This document shows positions 1 to 7,957 of a stretch of 9,789 nt of DNA, in pieces. This DNA is from Microbacter sp049976245 (lineage in GTDB: Bacteria > Bacteroidota > Bacteroidia > Bacteroidales > Paludibacteraceae). The DNA is taken from contig JBMFIQ010000063.1 of NCBI GenBank assembly GCA_049976245.1, positions 1 to 9,789 of the forward strand, read 5' to 3'. The position numbers and the translations under genes were made by a program. Position 1 is the first letter of the stretch. Every line of letters starts with the position of its first letter. Below the pieces are notes generated by a model. That model was not told where the DNA came from and searched no databases. It saw only the letters and a list, made by a program, of their open reading frames with translations.

Positions 1-167
1 ATCCTTCTTATTTTACAGCACCATGATTGCGGTTTTTCTTTCATTTTTAAGTGGTCAGTATGCTCCGTTTTATACATAAATTCATTCACACAATTTTATT
101 CCAAGAAGAGTGAAACTCTCATGCAATTGAAAATTGAGGAGCTGAGCTTGTTGGTGTATGTATAAAA

Positions 168-206
168 TCTTTATACTTGCACGAATATCTTTATAACTTC
201 TTTATA
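168..206 (+). promoter_or_regulatory. Candidate KdpE operator: three TCTTTATA direct repeats
   Basis: TCTTTATA occurs exactly at 168-175, 188-195 and 199-206, so the copies start 20 and 11 bp apart, close to two and one turns of the helix. Each is followed by a CTT- or ATT-like extension. The array ends 10 bp before the TACTTTTG promoter element, where an activator would sit. As I recall it, the E. coli KdpE site upstream of kdpFABC is T-rich and contains TTTATACTT, and the first copy here (170-178) reads TTTATACTT. The repeats are seen directly. KdpE binding is inferred, and in such an A/T-rich leader some of the repetition could be chance. Confidence 0.4.
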
Positions 207-216
207 TATTCCAAGC

Positions 217-224
217 TACTTTTG
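217..224 (+). promoter_or_regulatory. Candidate Bacteroidota-type promoter (-7 element) for kdpABC
   Basis: TACTTTTG at 217-224 matches the Bacteroidota -7 consensus TAnnTTTG exactly. It would place the transcript start near 230 and leave a 5' leader of about 40 nt before kdpA. No good -33 TTTG lies at the usual 19-21 bp distance, which would fit a promoter that needs an activator. A weaker alternative is TATACTTG at 172-179, with TTG at 148-150. The rest of 1-271 contains no recognisable gene. Confidence 0.4.
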
Positions 225-271
225 CAGCATAATCGAACGACAAAGATTATTCACGAAAAAATAGAAATCAA

Positions 272-1957
272 ATGAGCACATTTATTCAATTAGCCCTTTT
301 TCTGGGATCAATTGTTCTCTTCACTCCCGTCTTGGGAAAATACATGAAAAAGGTTTTTAGTGGTGAGAGACATCCTTTAACACCCGTTCTTGGTTGGCTT
401 GAAAGAGGTATCTATCGCTTTTGCGGCATCGATTCGCAAGAGGAGATGAACTGGAAAAGATACCTTGTCAGTTTGCTGTGGTTTAATCTGTTCGGGTTTG
501 TCATTGTTTTTGCATTGCAACTTACCCAAGCTTGGTTGCCGCTCAATCCCGCTAAAGTAGGAAATGCTTCATGGCACTTAGCGCTAAACACAGCAATAAG
601 TTTTACGACTAACACCAATTGGCAATCATACAGTGGAGAAAACACGATGAGTTACCTGACACAAATGGCAGGTCTTGGCGTGCAAAACTTTCTGAGCGCT
701 GCAACTGGTTTTGGCGTATTAATTGCTTTGATGAAAGGATTGACAGGTAATGTTACCCAAAATCTGGGTAACTTCTGGGTTGATTTAACCCGTGCGGTTG
801 TTTATGTACTATTACCGATAGCCATTGTGTTTGCTCTGTTTTTAGTTAGTCAGGGTGTGGTTCAAACATTCTCGCGATATACCGATGTCACCACGTTGGA
901 AGGTGTAAAGCAAGTTATTCCGCTTGGTCCGGCGGCTTCACAAATTGCTATTAAACAAATAGGAACAAACGGCGGTGGCTTTTTTGGTGCTAACAGCGCA
1001 CATCCGTTTGAGAATCCCACTCCCCTCAGTAACTTTTTGGAGATGCTGGCTTTAGTATTGATTCCTGCTGCATTAACCTATACATACGGCCTGTTCATCG
1101 GTTCAGAAAAGCAAGGATGGATACTCTTTGGTGCTATGTTGATCTTGTTCTGCGTCGGATTGGGTGTTTCGTTGTATGCCGAATATGCCTACAATCCGGC
1201 CTTACACATTGCCGGCTCGATGGAAGGAAAAGAGGTGCGATTTGGTGTCACAAACAGTGTAATATGGTCAACAACAACCTCCGTAACATCCAATGGCGCC
1301 GTTAATGCCATGATTGATAGTCTTTCGCCCATTGCAGGAATGGTGGCCATGTTTAATATCATGCTTGGCGAAGTCATTTTTGGCGGAGTTGGATCAGGGC
1401 TGTATATCATGATTGCTTTCGTGATTTTAACCATATTCATTGCCGGACTGATGGTGGGAAGAACGCCCGAATATCTGGGTAAAAAAATTGAATCGTTTGA
1501 AGTTCGTATGGCATTAATAGCTATTTTGGCACCGGCGGTTTGCATTCTCATCTTTACTGCGTTAGCCGTAAGCACGCAAAGCGGACTTTCGGCATTGACC
1601 AATAAAGGGCCACATGGATTATCCGAAATCATGTATGCTTTTGCTTCTGCTTCTGGCAATAACGGAAGTGCTTTTGCCGGATTGAGCACCAACACCCCTT
1701 TTTATAATGTATTGTTATCGCTGTGTATGATAGTTGGTCGTTACGCTGTCATTATTCCTATGTTGGCTATTGCAGGAAGCATGGCAGGGAAAAAGATAAC
1801 GCCTGTATCGGCAGGAACATTTCATACCGATAACGGGATGTTTCTTATTTTGTTGATTGCGGTAATTCTCATTGTTGGCGGATTGACTTTTTTCCCTGCA
1901 CTCTCTTTGGGACCGATTCTTGAACAAATGCTGATGCACACAGGAATCACGTTTTAA
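272..1957 (+). CDS. kdpA: Potassium-transporting ATPase, K+-selective subunit KdpA
   Basis: KdpA is the membrane subunit of the KdpFABC ATPase that selects and binds K+; it is built like a K+ channel of four repeated pore units. The product has 561 residues, close to the roughly 557 of E. coli. All four filter regions can be seen: TTNTNWQSYSGE near 112-123, GTNGGGFFG at 231-239, TSNGAVN near 339-345 and ASGNNGSAFAG at 460-470. Hydrophobic segments run throughout, from about 4-22 to 524-547. The ATG at 272 gives a normal N-terminus with the LGKY motif at 21-24. There is no Shine-Dalgarno sequence, only an A-rich leader. It is the first gene of the kdpABC cluster, and kdpB follows after 105 bp. 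No frameshift or missing motif was found. Confidence 0.98.
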   Translation: MSTFIQLALFLGSIVLFTPVLGKYMKKVFSGERHPLTPVLGWLERGIYRFCGIDSQEEMNWKRYLVSLLWFNLFGFVIVFALQLTQAWLPLNPAKVGNASWHLALNTAISFTTNTNWQSYSGENTMSYLTQMAGLGVQNFLSAATGFGVLIALMKGLTGNVTQNLGNFWVDLTRAVVYVLLPIAIVFALFLVSQGVVQTFSRYTDVTTLEGVKQVIPLGPAASQIAIKQIGTNGGGFFGANSAHPFENPTPLSNFLEMLALVLIPAALTYTYGLFIGSEKQGWILFGAMLILFCVGLGVSLYAEYAYNPALHIAGSMEGKEVRFGVTNSVIWSTTTSVTSNGAVNAMIDSLSPIAGMVAMFNIMLGEVIFGGVGSGLYIMIAFVILTIFIAGLMVGRTPEYLGKKIESFEVRMALIAILAPAVCILIFTALAVSTQSGLSALTNKGPHGLSEIMYAFASASGNNGSAFAGLSTNTPFYNVLLSLCMIVGRYAVIIPMLAIAGSMAGKKITPVSAGTFHTDNGMFLILLIAVILIVGGLTFFPALSLGPILEQMLMHTGITF

Positions 1958-2023
1958 GAAAAGGATCAGACGAAACAGGGATTTATTCCTATTATTGATA
2001 CGAGAACATTAAACCAACCCATA

Positions 2024-2047
2024 TACTATTATCCATAGTACGTTTTT
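2024..2047 (+). other. Small stem-loop plus T-run in the kdpA-kdpB gap
   Basis: TACTAT (2024-2029) and ATAGTA (2035-2040) form a perfect 6-bp stem with a 5-nt loop, followed by CG and five T (2043-2047). The shape is that of a weak terminator or attenuator. The stem is almost all A-T, so it would be unstable and may have no role. It sits 15 bp before the kdpB start. Confidence 0.2.
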
Positions 2048-2062
2048 AATAATGAATTTCTT

Positions 2063-4153
2063 ATGAGTATTCGAGATAAAAAACAATCGCAACTGTTTAC
2101 CATCAAACTATTGGTTCCGGCATTGAAAGGCTCGTTTGTGAAACTGAATCCGGCCAAATTGATCAAAAACCCGATTATCTTTATTGTGGCGCTGGGCGCA
2201 GCGTTAACTTCGGGAATCGTCATTAAAGGCTTGTTGGACGGACAATTTTCTTCTTTTGATTTTCAGGTTACGCTGTGGCTTTGGTTCACCGTATTGTTTG
2301 CCAATTTCTCCGAAGCCATTGCTGAAGGACGTGGTAAAGCACAAGCCGAGACCTTAAAGAAAAGCCGATCTCAAACCAAAGCACGACGTTTGATCAATGG
2401 CAATGAACAAACGGTTTGGGCAACCGAGCTCACACGTGGCGATTTAGTGGTTTGCGAAGCAGGAGATGTGATTCCTGCCGATGGTGATGTGGTTGAAGGT
2501 ATCTCAAGTGTGGACGAATCGGCCATTACCGGAGAGTCGGCTCCCGTAATTCGTGAAAGCGGAGGCGATCGTTGTGCCGTTACAGGAGGCACGAAGGTAC
2601 TGAGCGACCGTATTGTGATCAAAGTGACTTCGGAACCAGGTGATACATTCTTAGATCGGATGATTGCTTTAGTAGAAGGTGCCAAGAGAAAGAAGACTCC
2701 TAATGAAATTGCATTAAATAACTTACTATTAGGGTTAACAGTGATCTTTTTAATAGCAGTTGCCACATTGCCACCTCTTTTTAATTATTACACATCCATA
2801 ACGGGAACAGCATCATCGCTGAGTATGACCGTTCTTGTGGCTCTTTTGGTTTGCCTCATTCCAACTACCATCGGCGGATTGTTAAGCGCTATCGGTATTA
2901 GCGGCATGGATCGGTTGTTGCAAAAAAACGTGATTGCCATGAGCGGAAAAGCCATTGAAGCTGCGGGCGATGTCGATGTCCTGATGCTTGACAAAACAGG
3001 TACCATTACATTGGGCAATCGTATGGCAACTGAGTTTATCCCTGCCGATTCTGTTTCAAAAGAAGAACTTGCCGATGCAGCTCAACTCTCTTCTTTGTCG
3101 GATGAAACACCCGAAGGGCGCTCCATCGTTATTTTAGCTAAAGAACGTTTTCAACTAAGAGCGCGAAAAATTCATGAAAATGATATAACCTTCGTGCCTT
3201 TTACCGCTCAATCGCGTATGAGTGGCGTTGATATTAAACTTCCCGACGGGAAAACTCGTTCCATTCGAAAAGGAGCTTCCGAAGCCATACGGAAGTTTGT
3301 ACAAACCAACAACGGTTTTTTTCCTCAAAATGTCATCGAAAAGGTACAGGAGCTTGCAAGTCAGGGTGCCACACCTTTAGTGGTAGCTGAAAATAACCGT
3401 GTTTTAGGAGTCATTCTTCTCAAGGATATTGTGAAAGGCGGCATTCGGCAACGTTTTTCCCAACTGCGCGCCATGGGTATTAAAACCGTGATGATTACAG
3501 GCGACAATCCATTAACGGCAGCCGCTATTGCCGCCGAAGCAGGCGTTGATGACTTTATGGCGGAAGCAAAACCCGAAGATAAACTTGCCCGTATTCGTCA
3601 TGAACAAGCATTAGGCCATTTGGTTGGAATGATTGGTGATGGGACAAATGATGCTCCGGCTTTAGCACAAGCAGATATTGGTATTGCTATGAACAGTGGA
3701 ACACAAGCAGCCCGCGAAGCCGGAAATATGGTCGATCTGGATAGCAATCCCACCAAACTGATTGAAGTGGTTGAGACAGGAAAACAACTTCTTATGACAA
3801 GAGGCGCGCTTACGACTTTCAGTATTGCAAATGATGTATCAAAATATTTTGCCATTATTCCCGCCATTGCTTCCGGTCTTTATGTCGGTGCAAACGGTCG
3901 CGGGGTATTGTCGGTGCTCAACATTATGCATCTTGCCACGCCTCAAAGTGCGATTCTTAGCGCCGTTATTTTCAATGCCCTTGTCATCATCATGCTGATT
4001 CCGTTGGCATTGAAAGGAGTTAAGTACCGTCCTTTATCGTCAAACAAGATTTTGGCTAAAAACCTATTGGTGTATGGATTGGGTGGCCTGATTGTTCCTT
4101 TTATTGGCATTAAACTGATTGATATGTTGTTGCAGGTCTTGCATCTGATATAA
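2063..4153 (+). CDS. kdpB: Potassium-transporting P-type ATPase, catalytic subunit KdpB
   Basis: KdpB hydrolyses ATP to drive K+ uptake through KdpA in the inner membrane. The 696-residue product has the P-type ATPase parts in order: membrane segments near 36-55 and 68-84, actuator loop TGES at 156-159, membrane segments near 219-241 and 254-276 with CLIPTTIGG, phosphorylation motif DKTGT with Asp310, nucleotide-binding region near 320-450, TGDN at 479-482, GDGTNDAP at 525-532, then three C-terminal membrane segments. Asp591 and Lys594 correspond to the charged pair that couples KdpB to KdpA in E. coli (Asp583 and Lys586). Ser159 matches the inhibitory serine of the E. coli TGES motif. The loop near 237-253 is about six residues longer than in E. 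coli. The ATG at 2063 is the first in-frame start after a stop at 2036-2038. Confidence 0.98.
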   Translation: MSIRDKKQSQLFTIKLLVPALKGSFVKLNPAKLIKNPIIFIVALGAALTSGIVIKGLLDGQFSSFDFQVTLWLWFTVLFANFSEAIAEGRGKAQAETLKKSRSQTKARRLINGNEQTVWATELTRGDLVVCEAGDVIPADGDVVEGISSVDESAITGESAPVIRESGGDRCAVTGGTKVLSDRIVIKVTSEPGDTFLDRMIALVEGAKRKKTPNEIALNNLLLGLTVIFLIAVATLPPLFNYYTSITGTASSLSMTVLVALLVCLIPTTIGGLLSAIGISGMDRLLQKNVIAMSGKAIEAAGDVDVLMLDKTGTITLGNRMATEFIPADSVSKEELADAAQLSSLSDETPEGRSIVILAKERFQLRARKIHENDITFVPFTAQSRMSGVDIKLPDGKTRSIRKGASEAIRKFVQTNNGFFPQNVIEKVQELASQGATPLVVAENNRVLGVILLKDIVKGGIRQRFSQLRAMGIKTVMITGDNPLTAAAIAAEAGVDDFMAEAKPEDKLARIRHEQALGHLVGMIGDGTNDAPALAQADIGIAMNSGTQAAREAGNMVDLDSNPTKLIEVVETGKQLLMTRGALTTFSIANDVSKYFAIIPAIASGLYVGANGRGVLSVLNIMHLATPQSAILSAVIFNALVIIMLIPLALKGVKYRPLSSNKILAKNLLVYGLGGLIVPFIGIKLIDMLLQVLHLI

Positions 4154-4169
4154 AGAAGGTGCTGAAAGG

Positions 4170-4250
4170 AGTCAGTAGATTGTAGATAGTAGTCGGTAGA
4201 AATTGGAAGTATGGAAGTTATAGGAAAATTAGAAGTTATGGAAGAAAGAA
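4170..4250 (+). repeat. Purine-rich low-complexity repeat in the kdpB-kdpC gap
   Basis: The stretch has two parts. The first holds AGTCAGTAGA (4170-4179) and AGTCGGTAGA (4191-4200), near-identical units 21 bp apart. The second holds GAAGTTAT at 4214-4221 and 4232-4239, with ATGGAAG before one and after the other. The whole is G/A/T with almost no C. It lies inside the unusually long 180-bp spacer between kdpB and kdpC (4154-4333), in which I see no gene and no Shine-Dalgarno sequence for kdpC. The function, if any, is unknown. Confidence 0.5.
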
Positions 4251-4333
4251 TTTTTATTTAGAAACAAAAGAACTTTTACGGTAAGGATTCGTTCATGCAA
4301 ATTACTTACTTAAGATAAAACAAATAGCATCAG

Positions 4334-4909
4334 ATGAAAAAGCCATTATTTACAGCTATCAAAATTTTGCTGGCATTCACTTTCCTCACAGGGGTGGTGT
4401 ATCCGTTAGCCATCACAGGCATTGCGCAACTGGTTTTTCCCCATAAGTCAAACGGAAGTATTGTTATGATAAACGGACAACCAAGAGGTTCGGAACTCAT
4501 TGGCCAAACCTTTAACGACCCGCGCTATTTTTCGTCACGACCTTCCGCCGGCGATTATAATGCGGTTCCATCGAGCGCTTCCAATCTGGGGCCAACAAGC
4601 GATTCATTAAAAATATTGATCGAAAATCGTCGTCAGGCATTCATCGCTTTCAATCATCTTCCAGCAAATACAGTGGTTCCCAATGAAATGGAAACTGCAT
4701 CGGGTAGCGGACTCGATCCTCACATATCGCCTGAGAGCGCTTATTTGCAAATGGACAGGATTTGTTCCGTCAGAGGCTATTCCGCTGCACAACGGCAGTT
4801 ATTACAGCAACTCATTGTGAAACATACGGAGAAGGCTCAATTTGGTGTATTGGGTGAACCACGTGTCAATGTGTTGGCGCTCAATTGTGACCTTGACTTG
4901 TTGAAATAA
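4334..4909 (+). CDS. kdpC: Potassium-transporting ATPase, accessory subunit KdpC
   Basis: KdpC is the single-pass subunit that stabilises the KdpFABC complex and is thought to help ATP binding by KdpB. The product has 191 residues, typical of the family. One N-terminal membrane helix (about 8-34) is followed by a soluble domain. The family motifs are all present: GSELIGQTF at 52-60, PRYFSSRPSA at 63-72 followed by YNA, TASGSGLDPHISPESA at 121-136, a helical GYSAAQRQLLQQLI stretch near 148-161, and RVNVLALN near 177-184. The ATG at 4334 puts the charged MKK just before the helix. There is no Shine-Dalgarno sequence. It is the last structural gene, 180 bp after kdpB, and the regulators follow after 375 bp of palindromic DNA. 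Confidence 0.97.
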   Translation: MKKPLFTAIKILLAFTFLTGVVYPLAITGIAQLVFPHKSNGSIVMINGQPRGSELIGQTFNDPRYFSSRPSAGDYNAVPSSASNLGPTSDSLKILIENRRQAFIAFNHLPANTVVPNEMETASGSGLDPHISPESAYLQMDRICSVRGYSAAQRQLLQQLIVKHTEKAQFGVLGEPRVNVLALNCDLDLLK

Positions 4910-4980
4910 AAATAATGAGTATCTATTCTTTGGGGTAATCATAAGAGATGGTTGTCATAAAACATAGTTCATTCAAGAAT

Positions 4981-5103
4981 AATGAATAGGAATGGGCTTT
5001 AGCCCATTTATTCCAAATGATAATTCTCATTATGGCTTTAGCCAAAATAGTTTGTTATTCAAACTATTATAACAGAATTCAGTGTTTGGTTAAAGCCAAA
5101 ATG
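4981..5103 (+). repeat. REP/BIME-like palindromic repeat element, copy 1 (kdpC-kdpD gap)
   Basis: About 123 bp packed with palindromes. AATGGGCT/AGCCCATT (4991-4998, 5001-5008) has a TT centre. TGGCT/AGCCA (5033-5037, 5040-5044) also has a TT centre. AATAGTTT/AAACTATT (5046-5053, 5061-5068) forms an 8-bp hairpin. TTTGGTTAAAGCCAAAATG at 5085-5103 is an inverted, imperfect copy of the sequence at 5028-5047. Two head-to-head palindromic units resemble bacterial REP/BIME arrangements. Its first 24 bp recur exactly at 8013-8036. The remainder of the 375-bp gap (4910-5284) has no recognisable gene. Confidence 0.7.
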
Positions 5104-5122
5104 AAAGATGATTATTTCGTAT

Positions 5123-5142
5123 CCTCCAGATAAATCTGGAGG
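5123..5142 (+). repeat. Perfect palindrome CCTCCAGAT-AA-ATCTGGAGG
   Basis: This is a perfect 9-bp inverted repeat around an AA centre, 20 bp after the end of the repeat element at 4981-5103. No T-run follows (GCAATTCAATG), so it does not look like a normal intrinsic terminator. It is probably another short palindromic repeat of REP type. An operator for a dimeric protein is possible but nothing else supports it. Confidence 0.6.
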
Positions 5143-5231
5143 CAATTCAATGCAAAAGTCGATCGAATTATCTCATTTTTCACTGACTCAGGAGTAAAAA
5201 CCCTTTCGGAATAGGGACAACTATTATATAC

Positions 5232-5239
5232 TATTTTTG
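5232..5239 (+). promoter_or_regulatory. Candidate promoter -7 element for kdpDE
   Basis: TATTTTTG at 5232-5239 matches TAnnTTTG and lies 45 bp before the kdpD start. No convincing -33 element is seen at 19-21 bp. Together with the 375-bp gap after kdpC it suggests that kdpDE can be transcribed separately from kdpABC. In A/T-rich DNA such a match can arise by chance. Confidence 0.3.
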
Positions 5240-5284
5240 TATCAACGTGTATTGAAACGTTTTATTGGGAATAAATGAGCAACC

Positions 5285-7957
5285 ATGAATACTTACGACG
5301 AAAATCGCCCCGATCCTGATGAATTGCTGGCTTCGCTCAAGCAGGAAGAAGAGAAGAACAAGCAAGGAAAACTGAAAATCTTTTTCGGTATGTGTGCAGG
5401 TGTTGGCAAAACGTACGCCATGCTGCAAGCCGCACACTTGGAAAAAAAGAAATCGACCGACATTGTGGTAGGTTATGTGGAAACACACAAACGTGCAGAA
5501 ACCGAACAATTGGTGGAAGGTCTGGAAGTGATTCCTCCTTACATGATTGAATACAAGGGCACCCAATTCAAAGAGGTGGATATCGATGCTATCATTGCAC
5601 GGAAACCACAAATCGTTTTAATCGATGAACTGGCCCATACGAATGTCCCAGGAAGCCGTCATACAAAACGTTATCAGGATGTTCAGGAGTTATTGTATCA
5701 TGGAATCGATGTTTATACCACGTTGAACGTGCAACACATAGAAAGCCGAACTGATACCGTGACGCAAATTATAGGAGTCGCCATTCGCGAAACCGTGCCG
5801 GATGAAGTATTGGAAGTTGCTGACGAAATTTCATTGGTAGATATCACTGCCGACGAGCTTTTACAACGTTTTGTCGAAGGAAAAGTTTATACGCCGGATC
5901 AATCTCAGGAAGCCGTTCGTAATTTTTTCCGTAAAGGAAACATCACGGCGTTACGCGAAATGTCTTTACGCTTGGTAGCGGATAGAGTGGATAAACAGTT
6001 GCGGCAATACATGCAAACCCGGCGTATTCCAGGCCCTTGGAAAGCAGGTATCAGGCTAATGGTGGCTATCGGGCCAAGTCCCAGTTCTGCATGGTTGATT
6101 CGTTGGGCCAAAAGTCTTTCCTATACAATGGATGCCACGTTGACAGCGGTGTATGTGCAAAAAGCCGAACCGCTTTCCGCCGTCGATCAGGAGCAATTGA
6201 ACAAAAATATTGCTTTGGCCAAACAACTTGGTGCTCATTATCTTTCTAATTCGGGCGAAGATCTTCCAAAAGCCCTTCTGGAGGTGGCTCAACGTGAAAA
6301 CATCACCCATATCATTGTAGGAAAATCACAAAACAAAAACTTCTCTTCTTACTTCAAACGAAGCCTTGTCAGTAAGTTGATCCACGATAGCGGCGATATT
6401 GATATTTATGTAGTTGGAGCGCAAAATGCAACCCAATCGACGAAGAAAAAATCGATCATACCGACTAAGTTCCGTACGGGGCCGAAAAGTTATCTGATGA
6501 CCACGTTTTTCATTTTGCTGGTGGTGATAATCTGTCTTTTTTTCAAAGGCATGATTGAATATCATATAGTCTCCTACATCCTGCTTTTTGCCGTTTCGCT
6601 CGTTGCGCTCTTCTACAGCACGGGTCCCATTCTTTTATCGGCAACGTTGAGCGCTTTGCTTTGGGATTATTTCTTTATCAATCCACAACTCACGTTCTAC
6701 ATTGCCAAACCTGAAGACGTGATGATGTTCGGCACCTTTTTTTCAGTCTCTATTATTAACGGCGTGTTGACCTCCCGCGTGCGAAGCCAGCAACGGTTGG
6801 CCAAAGACCGCGAACAACGAACGAGTGCTTTGTATGAATTGTCGAAAGTACTTGCTTCGGCATCAGGAGTCTTAGAGGTTATCGAACAGTCAACCTCTTT
6901 TATCCGCAAATATTTCAAGATTGAAAGCGCCATTCTCCTGCGCGAAGATGACACTACCCTGCAATCGACCCTTTATCCACTCTCTTCGGCATTAACACTG
7001 AAAACATCGGAACAAAGCATCGCCACGTGGGTTTACAAACACGTACAAAAAGCCGGAAAATATACCAGTACACTTCCGGCTACCGACTTCACATTTTACC
7101 CGTTGAACGGCAAACGTTTAAACACCGGTGTGCTATTTATCAAGTCTCAAAAGAAATTCAGTGGTGAAATGGAGATGTTTTGGGACACTTTGTGCGTGCA
7201 GTTGACTAATGCTTTGGAACGCGAGTTGCTCAACGAAGTCACGCATCGTGCTTCTGTGTTGCACGAATCGGAAAAGTTGTATCAAACCCTTTTCAATTCC
7301 ATTTCGCATGAGTTACGAACACCTGTATCCACGTTAATGGGATCGTCGGAAGCGTTGTTACACAGCGATGCCAATTCCGCTTTACAGCAACAGCTTGCAA
7401 AAAACATCTTTGAGGCTTCCGAACGGTTGAACAAATTGATTGAAAACTTGCTGAACATGTCGCGTTTGGAGTCCGATAACATCAAACCCTTTATGGATTG
7501 GCACGATGTGCATGACTTGGTAAACAAAGTACTTGCAAATTTGCACGATAACCTTGAATCCTTCCATGTTGAGGTAGTAATTCCCGATGATATGCCTTTG
7601 GTGAGATTCGATTTTGGCCTGATGGAACAAGTGTTACACAATTTAGTCTATAATGCCACACAACATGCTCAACCGAAAACGACCATCCGCGTAAAGATGT
7701 ACTATGATGAACCAAATTTTGTGTTACAAGTGATGGACAGGGGAACCGGTTTTCCACCGGAATCCATTCCTTATCTTTGCAGTAAGTTTTATCGCGCCGG
7801 CAATCGCACAACAGGAGGTATCGGACTCGGACTTTCCATTGTGAAAGGATTTGTCGATGCACACCAAGGAACTATTCGCTTCGAAAACCGCGCACGTGGC
7901 GGAGCATTGATCACCATCAAGATACCGACACAAAAATATAACATGAAGGAAGTGTAA
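5285..7957 (+). CDS. kdpD: Osmosensitive K+ channel sensor histidine kinase KdpD
   Basis: KdpD senses K+ limitation or ionic stress and controls phosphorylation of KdpE. The 890-residue product has every part of a full-length KdpD. The N-terminal KdpD domain (about 28-240) has Walker A GMCAGVGKT at 35-43 and a Walker B-like IVLIDELAHTN at 110-120. A universal-stress-protein domain follows (about 255-378), then four membrane helices (about 402-420, 428-446, 447-465, 477-495). An arginine-rich stretch comes after the last helix (Arg498, 500, 504, 509, 512), then a GAF-like region (about 515-645). The kinase has the H-box SISHELRTP with His675, N-box around Asn786 and Asn790, DRGTGFP at 818-824 and GGIGLGL at 844-850. 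No truncation is seen. The ATG at 5285 suits the family; the ATG at 5275 is out of frame. The stop codon lies inside a 15-bp direct repeat. Confidence 0.98.
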   Translation: MNTYDENRPDPDELLASLKQEEEKNKQGKLKIFFGMCAGVGKTYAMLQAAHLEKKKSTDIVVGYVETHKRAETEQLVEGLEVIPPYMIEYKGTQFKEVDIDAIIARKPQIVLIDELAHTNVPGSRHTKRYQDVQELLYHGIDVYTTLNVQHIESRTDTVTQIIGVAIRETVPDEVLEVADEISLVDITADELLQRFVEGKVYTPDQSQEAVRNFFRKGNITALREMSLRLVADRVDKQLRQYMQTRRIPGPWKAGIRLMVAIGPSPSSAWLIRWAKSLSYTMDATLTAVYVQKAEPLSAVDQEQLNKNIALAKQLGAHYLSNSGEDLPKALLEVAQRENITHIIVGKSQNKNFSSYFKRSLVSKLIHDSGDIDIYVVGAQNATQSTKKKSIIPTKFRTGPKSYLMTTFFILLVVIICLFFKGMIEYHIVSYILLFAVSLVALFYSTGPILLSATLSALLWDYFFINPQLTFYIAKPEDVMMFGTFFSVSIINGVLTSRVRSQQRLAKDREQRTSALYELSKVLASASGVLEVIEQSTSFIRKYFKIESAILLREDDTTLQSTLYPLSSALTLKTSEQSIATWVYKHVQKAGKYTSTLPATDFTFYPLNGKRLNTGVLFIKSQKKFSGEMEMFWDTLCVQLTNALERELLNEVTHRASVLHESEKLYQTLFNSISHELRTPVSTLMGSSEALLHSDANSALQQQLAKNIFEASERLNKLIENLLNMSRLESDNIKPFMDWHDVHDLVNKVLANLHDNLESFHVEVVIPDDMPLVRFDFGLMEQVLHNLVYNATQHAQPKTTIRVKMYYDEPNFVLQVMDRGTGFPPESIPYLCSKFYRAGNRTTGGIGLGLSIVKGFVDAHQGTIRFENRARGGALITIKIPTQKYNMKEV

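Noticed and set aside
23..79. Small ORF starting MIAVFLSFL upstream of kdpA, considered as kdpF
   Set aside because: It has 18 codons, only a short hydrophobic start, and lacks the rest of a KdpF helix and its charged C-terminal end. It ends almost 200 bp before kdpA, upstream of the likely promoter.
1..271. Riboswitch (for example a c-di-AMP type, known before K+ transporter genes in other phyla) in the kdpA leader
   Set aside because: The probable transcript leader is only about 40 nt and A-rich, and I see no conserved stem arrangement.
1189..1695. Long - strand open frame opposite kdpA, and similar ones opposite kdpB and kdpD
   Set aside because: They lie entirely inside strongly conserved genes on the other strand and their translations show no family features.
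1958..2035. Open frame after the kdpA stop, in the same frame as kdpA, suggesting a C-terminal extension interrupted by a stop
   Set aside because: KdpA already ends at its normal family length, and the following codons do not resemble any KdpA C-terminus.
4981..5142. CRISPR array or tandem repeat array
   Set aside because: The palindromes differ from each other and are not evenly spaced with unique spacers; no cas gene is present.
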